A stretch of 64,000 bases of DNA from Trichosanthes cucumerina (taxonomy: Eukaryota; Streptophyta; Magnoliopsida; Cucurbitales; Cucurbitaceae): NCBI GenBank assembly GCA_036507285.1, contig CM071843.1, positions 38,255,053 through 38,319,052 of the forward strand, in the 5' to 3' direction. The position numbers and the translations under genes were made by a program. The stretch's first letter is position 1, and the number at the start of each line of letters is the position of its first letter. Under the pieces are notes generated by a model. It saw nothing but the letters and a program-made list of their open reading frames with translations, searched no databases and was not told where the DNA came from. Below, in pieces: positions 22,776-35,118 of the stretch.

Positions 22776-23968
22776 CCGTTAACAGGATAGGTCTAATAAT
22801 TTATAGATGATCTAGTGAATCGACTAGAATCCTGAGAAAGTTACAAACTCCTTCTTATGGGGGTTTGTCCTTAGTTTAGTATGTATGAGTGAGAGTGGCA
22901 TGTAGTTGACTCAATATGCCTACTTTCTCAGAGACAAAACCTTGTAGGTAGCTGGGGACTTAACTCTGCGAGATGGAATTCACTCATTCCTGAATTAGGG
23001 AATTAGATAGGTAGTTATCTTAAGAACTGTATCCAGGTCTTGAACAACGGGGCCCCACCCTCTTACCGGCCTAAGAGGGATTATGTTTATGGTAGGACCA
23101 TAGACTTGTTGTTCATTAGAGGATCAGTAGTGCTTAAGGAGCAAGAGGTAATCACAGGGGTAAAATGGTAATTTGATCCAGCTTTGGTTACGATCAACCT
23201 GTGAATGGTCGACTCACAGGTATTGATTATATCAATGGACACAACACAGTCTACAGTGAGGAGAGTGCATTTGCGAGTCTTTAGTGGAGTGACTCGTAGT
23301 TAATGAATGTTGATTAATTAGACCAAAGAGTTTGATCGGTTAATCTCGTATCATTGGAGCTCATGATCTGTAGGTCCATTAGGTCCCTCTGTTGGCTCAA
23401 CATGGAAATATAGAGGGTATAAAGTTTGGACTGAAGTTGAAGTGTTCAATTTCACACACGAGGAGATATATCAGTTATATGTGATATAATTGATATTATT
23501 TATAGTTTAATGTGAATTTGGTTCATAATAAACTATATATGTATATGAGAGATATGAAAATTGAATGTTGATTCATATTATATAAATGTAATTTACATAA
23601 TAAGGTATGATATACCTTAAAATTATGTAAATATGCAAATATGATTTGCATATACATACTATGAGCACTATATTGAACAATAGGGATATGATGGTAATTT
23701 CTATCCTATTTCCCTAAAAATATATGCATGGGATGCACCTTTGTAACAATGCTATTTTAGAGAAACCCTTGTGCTTATCTTGTTGTGTTGTTGGAAATAT
23801 TCCAAAACATAACCTCTCTCATTTCTCTTAAATCTCTCCAAACTCCAAAAGGGAATCTCACCTTCCTCTCCTAGAGTCGCAACGAAGAAGATCTAGCGGC
23901 GGTGATCGTAGATCAATTGTGTCGGGATCGTAGAGAACGTGAGATCGTGAGGAGTACAAGAGGAAATA
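22776..23968 (+). repeat. Copia LTR fragment, plus strand
   Basis: The reverse-oriented counterpart of the 4a/4b LTRs: it shares the GTTAACA, ATCCTGAG, GGGGTAAAATGGTAATTTGA and GGTCCATTAGGTCCCTC stretches. Both LTR ends are missing. Confidence 0.7.
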
Positions 23969-24704
23969 TGATAAGAAATTAAGAGGAATTGGAAAATTTA
24001 ATCTACCTTGTTAACAACAAACAAGACTATTAGATCTAAACCCCAAAAAACCCTCAAATCAAAATGAAATCAAAGATTCTAATGTCAAAATGTTAAGTAC
24101 CCCTTGACAATTGTATCTAACAACCTCCTTTAAAGAAACAAGACCTTTAGATAACTCAATCTCAAAGACCCCAAAACCAATTTTGAAAATCAACTCAAGG
24201 AAAGTAAAATCGGATTACCTTGGCGATCAAACATCTCAAGGCAAGAGAACTTGTATGAGATCCGAATCACTCCACAAGCAAGATTGATCAAGTCAAGCTT
24301 GAACGATTCTAAGCATGCAACCTAATCTACATAGAATTGACAAAGACATAGCTCAAGGCTATAAAAAAGCACAAAGGCTCCTTTTGATTACATTTTCAAA
24401 TCTTTTTTTTCCAAGGTACATGACTTTATATAGCCTCAAAATCAACCCTAGAGTAACCTATGGTCAATTGAAAGATTGTAACTTACATCCCCATCAATAC
24501 CATGATCTCCACTAACTATTTTGTAACCTAAATCATTGAAAATAAGACTTTAAAACTGAAAATTACATGACATTAGCTATACATCTGAGAATTGATTTTT
24601 TGATCAACCTACATAAAGTTTGTAACCTTCCATGCATAAATAGATCCCCACTTGAAGTAGCTTGAAACTCTAGTTGCATAAATGAAGCTTGGTTTGCCTT
24701 TAAT
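23969..24704 (-). repeat. CRM-related LTR fragment, minus strand
   Basis: Begins with the U5 end in reverse (TGATAAGAAATT) at 23969 and loses its U3 start at the junction with copia LTR sequence near 24704. Confidence 0.75.
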
Positions 24705-25437
24705 TCCCTACGAGGTTTCATCCCTGAGAAGGTAGGCATACTGAGACGGCAGCTATGGGCACTCTCACTTGTACTAGTCTAAGGATAAACTCCCACATAC
24801 AGAAGTTCGTAACTCGCTCAGGATTCAAGTTGAGTCATTATTGGTCATCATTGAATTATTAGCCCTAATCTATCAACGATGTTATTAGAGTGGTCTAATA
24901 ATTCTCGGTCCGGTCTTGTTCTCATCGACAGGATGCCCCCACTCGCATTTCAACTACATAAACGAATTGGATTGCCTCGTTTGTATCAAATACAAAGTGG
25001 GTTGGATCCATAGTGTTACAAGGATGAGGTTTTTAACCTTATCCATATACTATAGACCATTTGGGTCATCTACTTGAACTTGATCCTAGATTTGTGTCAA
25101 CTATACACTATTCAAGATCTCCTAAATGTGACCCTAGAGTTTAGTTTATTGGATTCAAGTTTCCAATTGCGAGAATACAAGGTTTAAGGAAAAATAACAC
25201 TTTTATTTATTTCCTTGAAATAATTACAAATACACGAGTTTATGGCATAAATCCCAACACCTTGTATCGTCCTCTGGTGGATCCTAAACGATATGATCAT
25301 CCATTTCAGTGCTTCGTAAATGAACCTAATTGTTCGACTCCAATCATAATAGTTTGAACCATTCAACTTATGCTCTGTGATCTTTGATGAGAGGGGAACC
25401 AAATTGGGTATAACCATAGGTTTCATCTCACCCATTA
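24705..25437 (-). pseudogene. Copia relic: gag start fused to an LTR
   Basis: On the minus strand, 25437-25260 encodes the N-terminus of a Ty1/copia gag (LSSKITEHKLNGSNYYDWS, then TIRF and broken frames), which binds element RNA in intact relatives. The copia LTR start TGTTGGGATTTATG follows at once (25259), and the LTR runs to 24705. Nearly the whole gag-pol region is deleted between. The deletion joins mid-gag to the LTR boundary, so the LTR start was one deletion endpoint. Confidence 0.65.
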
Positions 25438-27751
25438 TTTTTTGACAAGGAAATAAACGAAATTTCATTGATAAAATGAAATGAGACTAACACTCAAAAT
25501 GCAACAAGCAAAAAGAACATGAAACAAGCCCAAAGAAAACCAAAATTTAAGCATCTAAAGAACCCCAAAAACTACCAACCTAGTCGAATGCTCTTCAAAG
25601 GGCAGATCTGAGAATAACCAAAATTGCCTATACACTCTTGAATTTTCATATCAAACCAACTCCAAACTTCCCATAATAAACTTACTTTCCTAATAATGAT
25701 CACCCCAAAAAAGTTTGAGATCCAATAGAAACTTTGCTGAAGAAGATCATGCAGGAAATGATAAGGAGAAACCCCCTTTCAACACTTCCTCAATCGATAA
25801 ACTAGGCTCATCCCACAAAACTAACATGCCACCTGAACTTCCAAAGACTACAAGCACCCAACCAAACACCCTTGAACTTCATAAAGTCTTGAACATCTAT
25901 AGAGCAACACCCACAGATGGAGACTTGAACCTAGGGGTGTACAAGTAACCCGGTAACCCGACCAACCCGGACTACCCAACCCAAACCGTAAGGGTTGGGT
26001 AGGGTTAAATTTTTTTTCGATTTGGATTGGGTTAGAAGTTTGGAGAACCGAAAAGTTTGGGTCGGTTCTCGGGTTGGGCCTTTTAGGCTCGGGTTGACCC
26101 AACCCAACCCAACCCAACTCAAATTTATATTTTTTTAATTTTATTTTAATTAAATATATACTTATAAATGAATTATTTGCCAATTTCTTAAGTTTTCTTC
26201 TAGACTTCTAACAAAATGTTAAGATGTTATGGATCTTGAAGTTTGATATTTGAATTTTATGTGATTTTAGTTATTAATTCAAGAAAAAAATATTTTAAAA
26301 AATTTAAAAAATAATTAAAAAAATAAAAAAGTTAACCCGGTAACCCAACCCAACCCAACCCGAAAATATTGGGTTGGGTTGGGTTGGGTTACTCTCATGA
26401 ATAGGGTTGGTTGGGTTGAAGGAATGACCAACTCGAATTTTCGGGTTGGTCCAAAAATCTCCCTCAACCCAATCCAACCCGGCTTATGTACACCCCTACT
26501 TGAACCAACATAGTACCCAGACAAACTACCCAAAAAAAAACCAAAAATCAAGCCTCACAGATAACAGCAGAGAACAAAACCTCCAACAAAGAGTAACAAG
26601 GCCAGGCTCAAAGCCACACCCACCTCCCTTTCATTTTTCTTGAGATACCCTGAAGGAGCAACACGAGCTGCCCCACAAAAATTTCCAAACTCACACCAGA
26701 CAAAACCACCAAGAATCAAAGAATCAAGCAAAAGAGACCTACTAATAAACCAACCTAAACAACTGGACCAAACCACAAAACTGCTACACCCAATCCACAG
26801 AAAACTTCAAGCTCACACCCATGGACCCGACTTCCAAACCTCACAAAGTCTAAGAGAATAATCTCAATGACAAGGAGAGGAATGAGCGGCAAGGCCAATT
26901 CCTCTAAATTGCAACCCGCTAGCCTTGATTAAATCTTTAAAAGCATCCAACTCCTTTGGAATCCGAAGAAAAGAATCCTCCCCTTCCAGCAAACTAAGAT
27001 CCAGAAGCTCCTTGCAACTTCCACCTTTGACAATCAGAGAATTAAACAAAAGCGATAGATCTACCACAGGAAAATCTTCGGCCAAGGGAGAATCAACACG
27101 CACATTCCACTTCTGCCTAAAGCTTTCCTAGTTGCTTAAGCTTACATTTGAACCCACCTCCTCCTCAAACGCACCGACACCCAAAGGCTCCTCAAGCTGA
27201 CCAAGCGAAGCCTCATTCTGTAGAGCAACTTTAAAAGAACAGGACTGAGAAGGGCCCATTAAACTTCTTCAACACAGGCATAAACCACCTTCTCGGGGGA
27301 ACACCCAACTTTCCTTGTCATCCCCTCTTCTTCTGGTAGCAAGAGCTTGAGTATCATCTTGAATGGAAAACTTTAAACAAGTAGAAGAGCAACCTTGCCT
27401 TGACCCCAACACCTTCCCCTTTCTTCGAGTATAATAGTTAACATAAGAAGAACAAAAATGATCACGAATTTCCTTCACAGTGCTTGAAATTGGCGATAGA
27501 GACAAAGATATAGAACTCTCAATAAACCTGTTAAACCCGACCTCACTAACCCTTCCAACATAATTTTTTTTGAAATCCCTCTCCTTTGGAGAGGATCCTC
27601 CTTATTTACCACAACCACCCACACCCGCTTTCACAAAGGCCGGATAAATAACCTCTTCCTCGTGAATTTTGAACCCAAACCTCTTAAACTTCTGGCTGAC
27701 TAATGACAATTGTGGTTGAAGCCTCCTTGCAACCATTGCTTAGTACTAAAG
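25438..27751 (-). mobile_element. LINE-like relic (tentative)
   Basis: On the minus strand the segment ends with a LINE-style 3' terminus (ATCAATGAAATTTCG ... CCTTGTCAAAAAA at 25438-25475). Upstream are broken frames (27505-27269 and 27103-26864) with no domain I can name; they could be LINE ORF1 or host-derived sequence. Much of a normal LINE (endonuclease and RT) is missing or unrecognisable. A hAT-type MITE is inserted at 25932-26498. I am unsure of the class and of the left and right limits. Confidence 0.4.
25932..26498. mobile_element. hAT-type MITE
   Basis: 567 bp with terminal inverted repeats TAGGGGTGTACA / TGTACACCCCTA and a perfect 8-bp target duplication CTTGAACC (25924-25931 and 26499-26506), the hAT-typical length. 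The subterminal regions are made of AACCC/GGGTT tandem repeats (about 25950-26120 and 26336-26480). It has no transposase and would need one from an autonomous hAT element. Confidence 0.92.
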
Positions 27752-30162
27752 TGAAGGGAATCGAATCCCGTGCAGAAGGGAAAGATCGTTGTTGCTCTCG
27801 ATTGTGTTGATGGAGGTCGGATCTCCTTGAGCAGCAGAAACGTGTTTGGAATCGTAATATGCAAGTTTGTTTTTCTTGAAATGCAAAAACCCATACATTG
27901 ATAAAACAGAACAAACATGGAAATCTAATCTAATTAGGCATGGATTAATTACATACAAACATGCTAAAGTTTAACAATTAAACTAAAAGAAGAAGAAGTG
28001 TGATGAGAAATTTAAAGAAGGATTTGAAAAAATCTAATCTACCTTGTTAACAACAAACAAGACTATTAGATCACAAAACCCAAAAAATCTCAAAATCAAA
28101 ATGAAATCAAAGAAGCCAAAGATTCTAATGTCAAAATGTTAAGTAACCCTTGACAATTGGATCTAACAACCTTGTTTAAAGAAACAAAACCTTTAGATAA
28201 CTCAATCTCAAAGACCCCAAAACGAATTTTGAAAATAAACTCAAGGAAAGTAAAATCGGATTACCTTGTGATCAAGCATCTCAAGGCAAGAGAACTTGTA
28301 TGAGATTCGAATCACTCCACAAGCAAGATTGATCAAGTCTAGCTTGAATGATTCTAAGCATGCAACCTAATCTACATAGAATTGCAAAGAAATAGCTCAA
28401 AGGCTATAAAAAAGCTCAAGGCCTCTTTTGATTACATTTTTCAATCTTTTCTCCTCCCCTCCCTCATGGATTACATGTGGCTATTTATAGCCTTCAAAAT
28501 TGAACCCTAAAGATAACCTATGGACATTTAAGAATGGTAACTTACATCCCCATCAATACCATAATGTCCACTAACTAATTTGTAACCTAAAACATTGAAA
28601 ACAAGACTTTAAAACTGAAAATTACATCAAATTAGCCATAAATCCGAGAATAATGTCTCTTTGTTAGATTTGTAACTCCTTGTAACCATCCAAGAGTATA
28701 TGAAGCACATCTTGAAGTATCTTGAAGCACTTGTTCCATAAATGAAGCTTGTTGTGTCTTTAATAAATGATGAGTTGCACTTGAGTTCATTAAATGCAAG
28801 TTATGTTAAACTTCCATGAATTTGACTTCATTTAATGTGACTTCATGAGATGCCTTGGTTTATATCAAAGTGTTACCTTTGTAGATTCGCAGCAACTCCT
28901 TGCTCCAAGTTTTTCCGGCAACACAACAATCCATAACTCTGTTTTTCTCCAACAGGGCACTACCACGAGGAAACCCCTCTATGTCTCTTAGTGCTTAGAT
29001 CTTCCTTGGTGGGAAGAATTCCAACAATTGGAGGAATTGGGAATGAGAGTGTGTGAGAGAGAGGGAATTCTTGCTTCTGTGTGTTTGCAATTCACCAATT
29101 GCAAGATGATCGAACTATTGATCATCAACCCCCTTCTCCCTGTTAAGCTATCAATAGGGAGAAGGTGAAGGGTAATGGGAACGTGTCTGGATGACACGTT
29201 CCCTCATTTTATTATTAAAATAATAAAATAATAATTAAATCATATTTAATTATTAATTTAAATCATATTTAAATAAAATAAATTAAATATCATATATTTA
29301 ATTTGGATTAAATCACATTTAATCAATATGTCCTTCTAACCTATAGTTTTAATGCACATCCAATGCACATTAAATTTAACCTATAGTTTACAAATATGAA
29401 TCACATTCACATTTGAATTTAATATTTGAACTCTTTCAAATATTTAATTCTCTCACATAATTTTAATATGAATCATATCCACATTAAATTTATAATATAT
29501 AGTTTCAAAACTATAGATTATATCATATCAATATACATTAAGTTTATTCCCTTATGTATTTGAACACTTCAAATTCAAACGATCTAAGAACCCTTTACGA
29601 GCTAGAAGGTGGACCTAATACAGATCAGAAGCTCCAACGATACGAGATTGCTCGGTTAATCTCATTAACCTCCCAATCAACATTCGTCAACTGCAGGAAC
29701 ACTCCATTAAAGTCCCGCAGCTGCACTCTTCTCACTGCAGATATATTTCTGTGTCCACGAATATTGACAAATAACAGCAAGTCAATCCTTCATGAATGTT
29801 CGTAACACCTGCTGGGTCAAATTACCGTTTTACCCCTAAGTTACATCTTGTGCCTTAAGTATCAGTGTTCCTCTAATGAACAATTTGTTTGTGGTCCTAC
29901 CAACAAACAGAGTCCCTCTCGGGCCAATGAGAGGGTCGGACCCTTTGTTCAAGTCCCGAAGACACAACTTTAGGGAACATTCCTCTACTTACCCTAGTAG
30001 GCGGGAAGGAGAGAATTCCATCTTGCTAAGTTAAGTTCCAAGCCGCTCACTCGGTCTTGTCTCCAAGAAGGTAGGCATATTAAGTCGGCGAATCTGACCA
30101 CTCTCACCCATACTAGTCAAAGGACAATCCCTCGCGAACAGGAGTTCGTAACCTGCTCAGGA
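27752..30162 (-). repeat. Copia 3' LTR with a nested solo LTR
   Basis: Minus-strand copia LTR sequence from its U5 end (27752, TGAAGGGAATCG) to a junction with copia RNase H at about 30162. The U3 start is missing. It lies directly downstream of the copia pol at 30163-31359 and probably belongs to that element. A CRM-related solo LTR splits it at 28001-28867. Confidence 0.7.
28001..28867 (-). repeat. CRM-related solo LTR, minus strand
   Basis: 867 bp with ends TGATGAG...ATATCA and the perfect 5-bp target duplication AAGTG (27996-28000, 28868-28872). No internal region remains, so it is a solo LTR left by LTR-LTR recombination. Confidence 0.92.
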
Positions 30163-31359
30163 TTTCCAAATCAGTAAGGAATTTTCTTAGCCAAACAGCC
30201 TCTTTAGCTGCTTCACAAGCAGCGACATACTCAGCCTCCATCGTTGAGTCAGCGATGCATCCTTGCTTGATGCTTCGCCATACTATAGCTCCCCCGTTAA
30301 GGGTGCAAACTGATCTGGATGTGGATTTCCGAGAATCCTTATCGGTCTGAAAGTCAGAATCAGTGTATCCAGTAAGGATCAAATCCTTAGTCCCATACAC
30401 AAGCGTATAGTCCCTCATTCTCCTAAGATACTTGAGGATATTTTTAACTGTTGTCCAGTGGTCTAACCCTGGATTGGACTCGTACCTACTGACTATTCCC
30501 ACTGCATAACAAATGTCTGGCCTCGTGCACAACATAACATACATTAAGCTACCTACTGCAGAGGCATAGGGAATAAATCTCATATCCTCAACTTCTTGAG
30601 ATGTCTTAGGACACTGTTCCTTAGACAGATGAACTCTGCCTGAAGGGCAACAAACCCCTCTTGGAATTCTGCATCGAATATCGAGACAACATTTTGTCGA
30701 TATAAGACACTTGAGACAGTGCTAGCGTTCTTTTCTTGCGATTCCTAAAGATCTGAATCGCAAGAACATATTGCGCCTCTCCCAAATCTTTCATTTGGAA
30801 TTGGGTCGCCAGCCAACTCTTTATGTCAGTTAGGTATCCTACATCATTCCCAATGAGTAGGATATCATCCACATAAAGTACTAAGAAAGCTACTTTGTTG
30901 TTGATGATCCTCTTGTAAACACAAGGCTCATCAACGTTTTGGTCAAAGCCATAAGACTTGATCGTAGTATCAAATCTTATATTCCAAGATTTGGATGTTT
31001 GTTTCAACCCATAAATGTATCGATTGAGCTTGCAAACTTTTTTCTCTTGACCTTGGGTTATGAACCCCTCAGGCTGAGACATATAGATACTCTCGTCAAG
31101 ATTACCATTCAAAAAGGCAATCTTGACGTTCATTTGCCAAATTTCATAATCATAAAACGCGGCTATGGACAAGAGTATCCTTATAGACTTCAGCATAGCA
31201 ACAGGGGAAAAAGTTTCTTCATAATCAACTCATTCCCTTTGGGTAAAATCCTTTGCTACAAGTCTAGCCTTAAAGGTCTGTACCTTTCCGGTGTCATCTC
31301 TCTTTCTCTTATAGATCCATTTACACCTTATGGGTCTAACCCCTTCAGGTTGGTCTACT
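30163..31359 (-). pseudogene. Ty1/copia reverse transcriptase and RNase H
   Basis: RT begins at the right edge (KLVDQPEGVRPIRCKWIYKR), has one stop before VDYEETFSP, then continues in a long frame 31196-30621 with NVKIAFLNGNLDESIYMSQP and the catalytic LYVDDILLIGND. After a frameshift near 30640, RNase H is open at 30583-30163 (YASAVGSLMYVMLCTRPDI ... GYTDSDFQTDKDSRKS ... DSTMEAEYVAACEAAKEAV). It is cut at the right by the Athila-type element (31365) and fused at the left to LTR sequence just after FLTDLEIL. It is a relic of one copia element. Confidence 0.9.
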
Positions 31360-31364
31360 AGTTT

Positions 31365-32655
31365 TGTTGCTTATATTTATGGATATGCAATACCGCAGTG
31401 TACGGGTCAAGTTTTAGTATAGTGATTTATGAGTCTAAGTATCGTTCTCGGGAATGGGTTTCTAGATTAATTAATTACTAAGGTACTAATTCTCAATTTT
31501 AGCTGAAGAAACATAACATGGATAGTTGGTTGAAAGTAAAGACAAGCAAACAAACAAATATGTGGAGACACGAATTGATAGAATTGAGGGAAGTGATTAT
31601 ACAAGTTAATGACTCAATTAACACATGCAAAGACCCAAAGAGATGAAATTATAAACAAGAAGTAAAATACTCAAGAAAACCTCTCGATTCTTAGTGAGCC
31701 TCACAAATGCAATAAACTCCATAGTCGCCATATGAACCTACAACATGCATGGCATTAAGCAACTTCATTATGTGTTTCCCTAAGATTTCTAGGTCATTCT
31801 CATGCCAGATTTCTAAGAGTTTTGACAATTTTGCTCTAGTTCAAGCTTTATCTCAAGTCCACTTAAACCAACAAATTAAGAAGTAAAGAACGAATTGCCA
31901 AAAATAAGAACAAAACATGCTTCAATTCATGGTAAGAAAGTATTAACAAGTAAATTAAATCCTAATTATAATATTTAGCTACTCTAAATCACATGAAAAT
32001 CAAACTAAACATGTAGAAAACGTCTTAGAACGCTATTACAATCTGAAAGAAAAGGAAATTAAACTTATGTGTCGATGTCGGTCCTTCGTCTCCGAGCTCC
32101 CGTCTTCGATCTCGAACCTCCACGGATGCTTTGGCTCCCAAAAACGCTCTTTTCTCTCTTCTTACAAAGTGTATTACGAAATTAGGGTAGAAAATCTACC
32201 AAATGCGACTCCCTTTGCAAGAAGAAATAATGTTGTATTTATAGGTTCAATCGGTGCAGCGTTGCAACGTTGTACCCTAGGCGGCTGGTAGATATGGAAT
32301 GTCTCGATAGCGTTGCAACGCCGCTACCCTAACGCGCGCGCTTCTTATCGAAGTGGCGTTGCGACGCTACAAGGCAACGTTGCAACGCTATCGCCTGTAG
32401 TCTTCAAAGCCTCTCAACAGCAAGCATGGCGTTGCAACGCCATCACCTCGGGTCTTCAAGCTTGGATTGATTTTTCTTCTTCTGAATGATGTTATTTTTA
32501 GCTCCAAATAGCCTCGTTTCGATCCCGAGTGATCCAAAATGTCTCCAAATGTCCTGTTTAAGCTCTTATCCTGTAATTGAGTGATTTAAATACTTGAAAT
32601 TATCATAAAACTAGCAATAATTAAGCCTAAGGATAGCACATTTTGTGTGCTATCA
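31365..32655 (-). repeat. 3' LTR of the Athila-type element
   Basis: 1291 bp; sense start TGATAGCACACAAAA at 32655, end GCAACA at 31365. It matches 37495-38373 over their common part. It contains a cluster of palindromic AGCGTTGCAACG(C/T) motifs (32258, 32309, 32376, 32429). Confidence 0.85.
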
Positions 32656-32857
32656 AACACCCCGAAACTTAAACTTTTGCTAGTCCCGAGCAAAAACAGA
32701 GTTGTTAGATTGTTCTTAAACATACGTTTGATTCAAGCCTCAAAAATTTAAGAGAAAATGTAGTAACCACAGAAAGCATTCAAACATAACACTTCAGCAA
32801 GCAATTTAAAACTTTTCCTAAGTGTTCTTACGTGTGTGTATGATTAGCCTATGTTCC
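32656..32857 (-). other. Athila-type 3' internal end
   Basis: Non-coding. The bases next to the LTR (sense TTTCGGGGTGTT) are the likely polypurine tract. Confidence 0.5.
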
Positions 32858-32862
32858 CTTTA

Positions 32863-34042
32863 TGATGAGAAATTCAAGAGGAATTCGAAAATATTCTAAT
32901 CTACCTTGTTAACAACAAACAAGACTATTAGATAAACCCAAAAATCTCAAAATCAAAATAAAATCAAAGAAGCCAAAGATTCCGATGTCAAAAAAATGTT
33001 AAGTAACCCTTGACAATTGGATCTAACAACCTTCCTTAAAGAAACAGGACCTTTAGATAACTCAATCTCAAAGACCCTAAAACCAATTTTGAAAATCAAC
33101 TCAAGGAAAAGTAAAATCGGATTACCTTGTCGATCAAACATCTCGAGGCAAGAGAACTTGTTAATGATACGAATCATATCATGCTATTCAAGACTTGAAA
33201 AGCTTCAAGATGAAGTTGATTAAATGTTGTCAAGCTTCATTTATGATGAACAGAAGTTGCATTTAATTAACTCAAGTGCAACTCATGCTTCATTAAATAC
33301 AAGTCAAGCTACATTTATGCAACAAAAGCTTCAATCTACTTCAAGTGGGACTTCATTTTATTCATGGATGGTTACAAAGTATTGATAGGATTAATAGAAG
33401 TTTAATTCTCGGATTTATAGCAATTTTGATGTAATTTTTAATTTTAAAGTTATCTTTTCAATGTTTTAAGTTAGAATTTGATTAGTGGAGAAGATGGTAT
33501 TGATGAGGATGTATGTTACAACCTTTCAATTGACCATAGGTTACTTTAGGGTTGATTTTGAGGCTATATAAAGCCATGTACCTTGTAAAAAAAAAAAAGA
33601 TTGAAAATGTAATCAAAAGGAGCCTTGAGCTTTTTTTTATAGCCTTGTGCAATGTCTTTGCAATTCTATGTAGATTAGGTTGCATGCTTAGAATCATCCA
33701 AGCTTGACTTGATCAATCTTGCTTGTGGAGTTATTTGGATCTCAAACAAGTTCTCTTGCCTTGAGATGTTTGATCGACAAGGTAATCCGATTTTACTTTT
33801 CCTTGAGTTGATTTTCAAAATTGGTTTTGGGGTCTTTGAGATTGAGTTATCTGAAGGTCTTGTTTCTTTAAGCAAGGTTGTTAGATCCAATTGTAAAAGG
33901 TTACTTAACATTTTGACATTAGAATCTTTGGCTTCTTTGATTTTATTTTGATTTGGGGTTTTTTTGGAGTTTAGATCTAATAGTCTTGTTTGTTGTTAAC
34001 AAGGTAGATTAGATTTTTCAATTCCTCATCAATTTCTCATCA
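32863..34042. mobile_element. Palindromic insertion of CRM-related LTRs (U5/U5 ends)
   Basis: The insertion is flanked by the perfect 5-bp direct repeat CTTTA (32858-32862 and 34043-34047). The left part (32863-33160) is the last ~300 bp of a CRM-related LTR on the minus strand (TGATGAGAAATTC...). The right part (33165-34042) is a complete 878-bp LTR on the plus strand ending TTTCTCATCA. Both outer termini are therefore the LTR 3' (U5) end. At the inner junction the full LTR starts exactly at its TG, preceded by AA, as at a polypurine-tract boundary. Confidence 0.88.
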
Positions 34043-34047
34043 CTTTA

Positions 34048-35118
34048 TTTTTACTAAGCCCGGATCAACTTTATTAGGCTTTCCATTCAACTTCCTCCTA
34101 CACTGGTTTAATTACTAATCTTTGAGCCTCCCCACATTCAAGAATTAAATAACTTTACTCAGCACTTACTCACTTTTTTTTATCAATTTTTTTATTTTCT
34201 TCTTTTTTTTTGTGCAAGGACACTAGCTTTCACACATCCACTGCAGGGACCCTTACCCAGAGCACTCGCTCAATGAGTGGCCTAACTGATCACAATGAAG
34301 GTAGCTCTTTTTGCCCTCACGAATTTTTTCTTTTGCAAACAAACAACAAAAACCAACTAATTCACATACTATACAGGTCATGCACTTCATATTGTTATTC
34401 ACCATATCCTACAGTTTAACTCTCAAATCAGTTCTTAGATCTATCGAGGTGACATCAAACTTCTGAACCTAATAACTTTGTTCTAAGCATTTCAAAACTA
34501 CAGGAACACAGACTATGTGCATAATAGTGCAGGAAAAACTCAAGAAAATTTTTAAATTAACTCAAATTCATGTCATGCTTTCAAGTTTCAGCAGAATCAC
34601 AAGAATTTCCAATTAAATCTCATCCTAGGCTATCATGATCATACTTATGTAAAAGATCAATCAACAATTCAACACATACTCAGGACAGTTACAACAAATA
34701 AACAACATCCCACCCCCAAACTTAAACTAAACATTGTCCCCAATGTTTGTAGAATTAAGCACAAATTAAGTATAAGGGTAAGAATGAACAATACTGTCAT
34801 GGGTAATGGAGATCTTTCTGAGTTTCTTGGATAGCCAAAGCATGTGTGTTGGAGTTCCTCAGAACGGGAGCATGGATTTCAATGAAGAAAGGCATCGTCA
34901 CAACCTACAAAGCAAAACAACAACTAGTAAATAAACTAAGAATTGAAAAACAACAAACTAAAGACATAAAATAGAAAAAATGAAAAGTTTGGGTTGCCTC
35001 CCAAGAAGCGCTTTGTTTAACGTCTTTAGCTACACTGTACTCCCTCAAGGTGTTTCCTTCCTTGCTTGCAGTGCCTGGAGTGATGTGTTCATTTGGTTAA
35101 TCTGGGTCTCTATATTCT
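34048..35118 (-). other. Athila-type region 3' of gag, non-coding
   Basis: No pol domain on either strand. It contains one copy of a GGGTTGCCTCCCAAGAAGCG-type motif (about 34989-35030) that recurs on the other side of gag at about 36426-36470, and a T-rich tract near 34170-34215. Confidence 0.6.

Noticed and set aside
25931..26122. Trp/Gly/Leu-rich repeat protein frames in the MITE
   Set aside because: They are translations of AACCC/GGGTT repeats inside a non-coding hAT MITE.
25932..26498. Interstitial telomere repeat
   Set aside because: The repeats lie between hAT-type inverted ends with an 8-bp target duplication, so a MITE explains them better.
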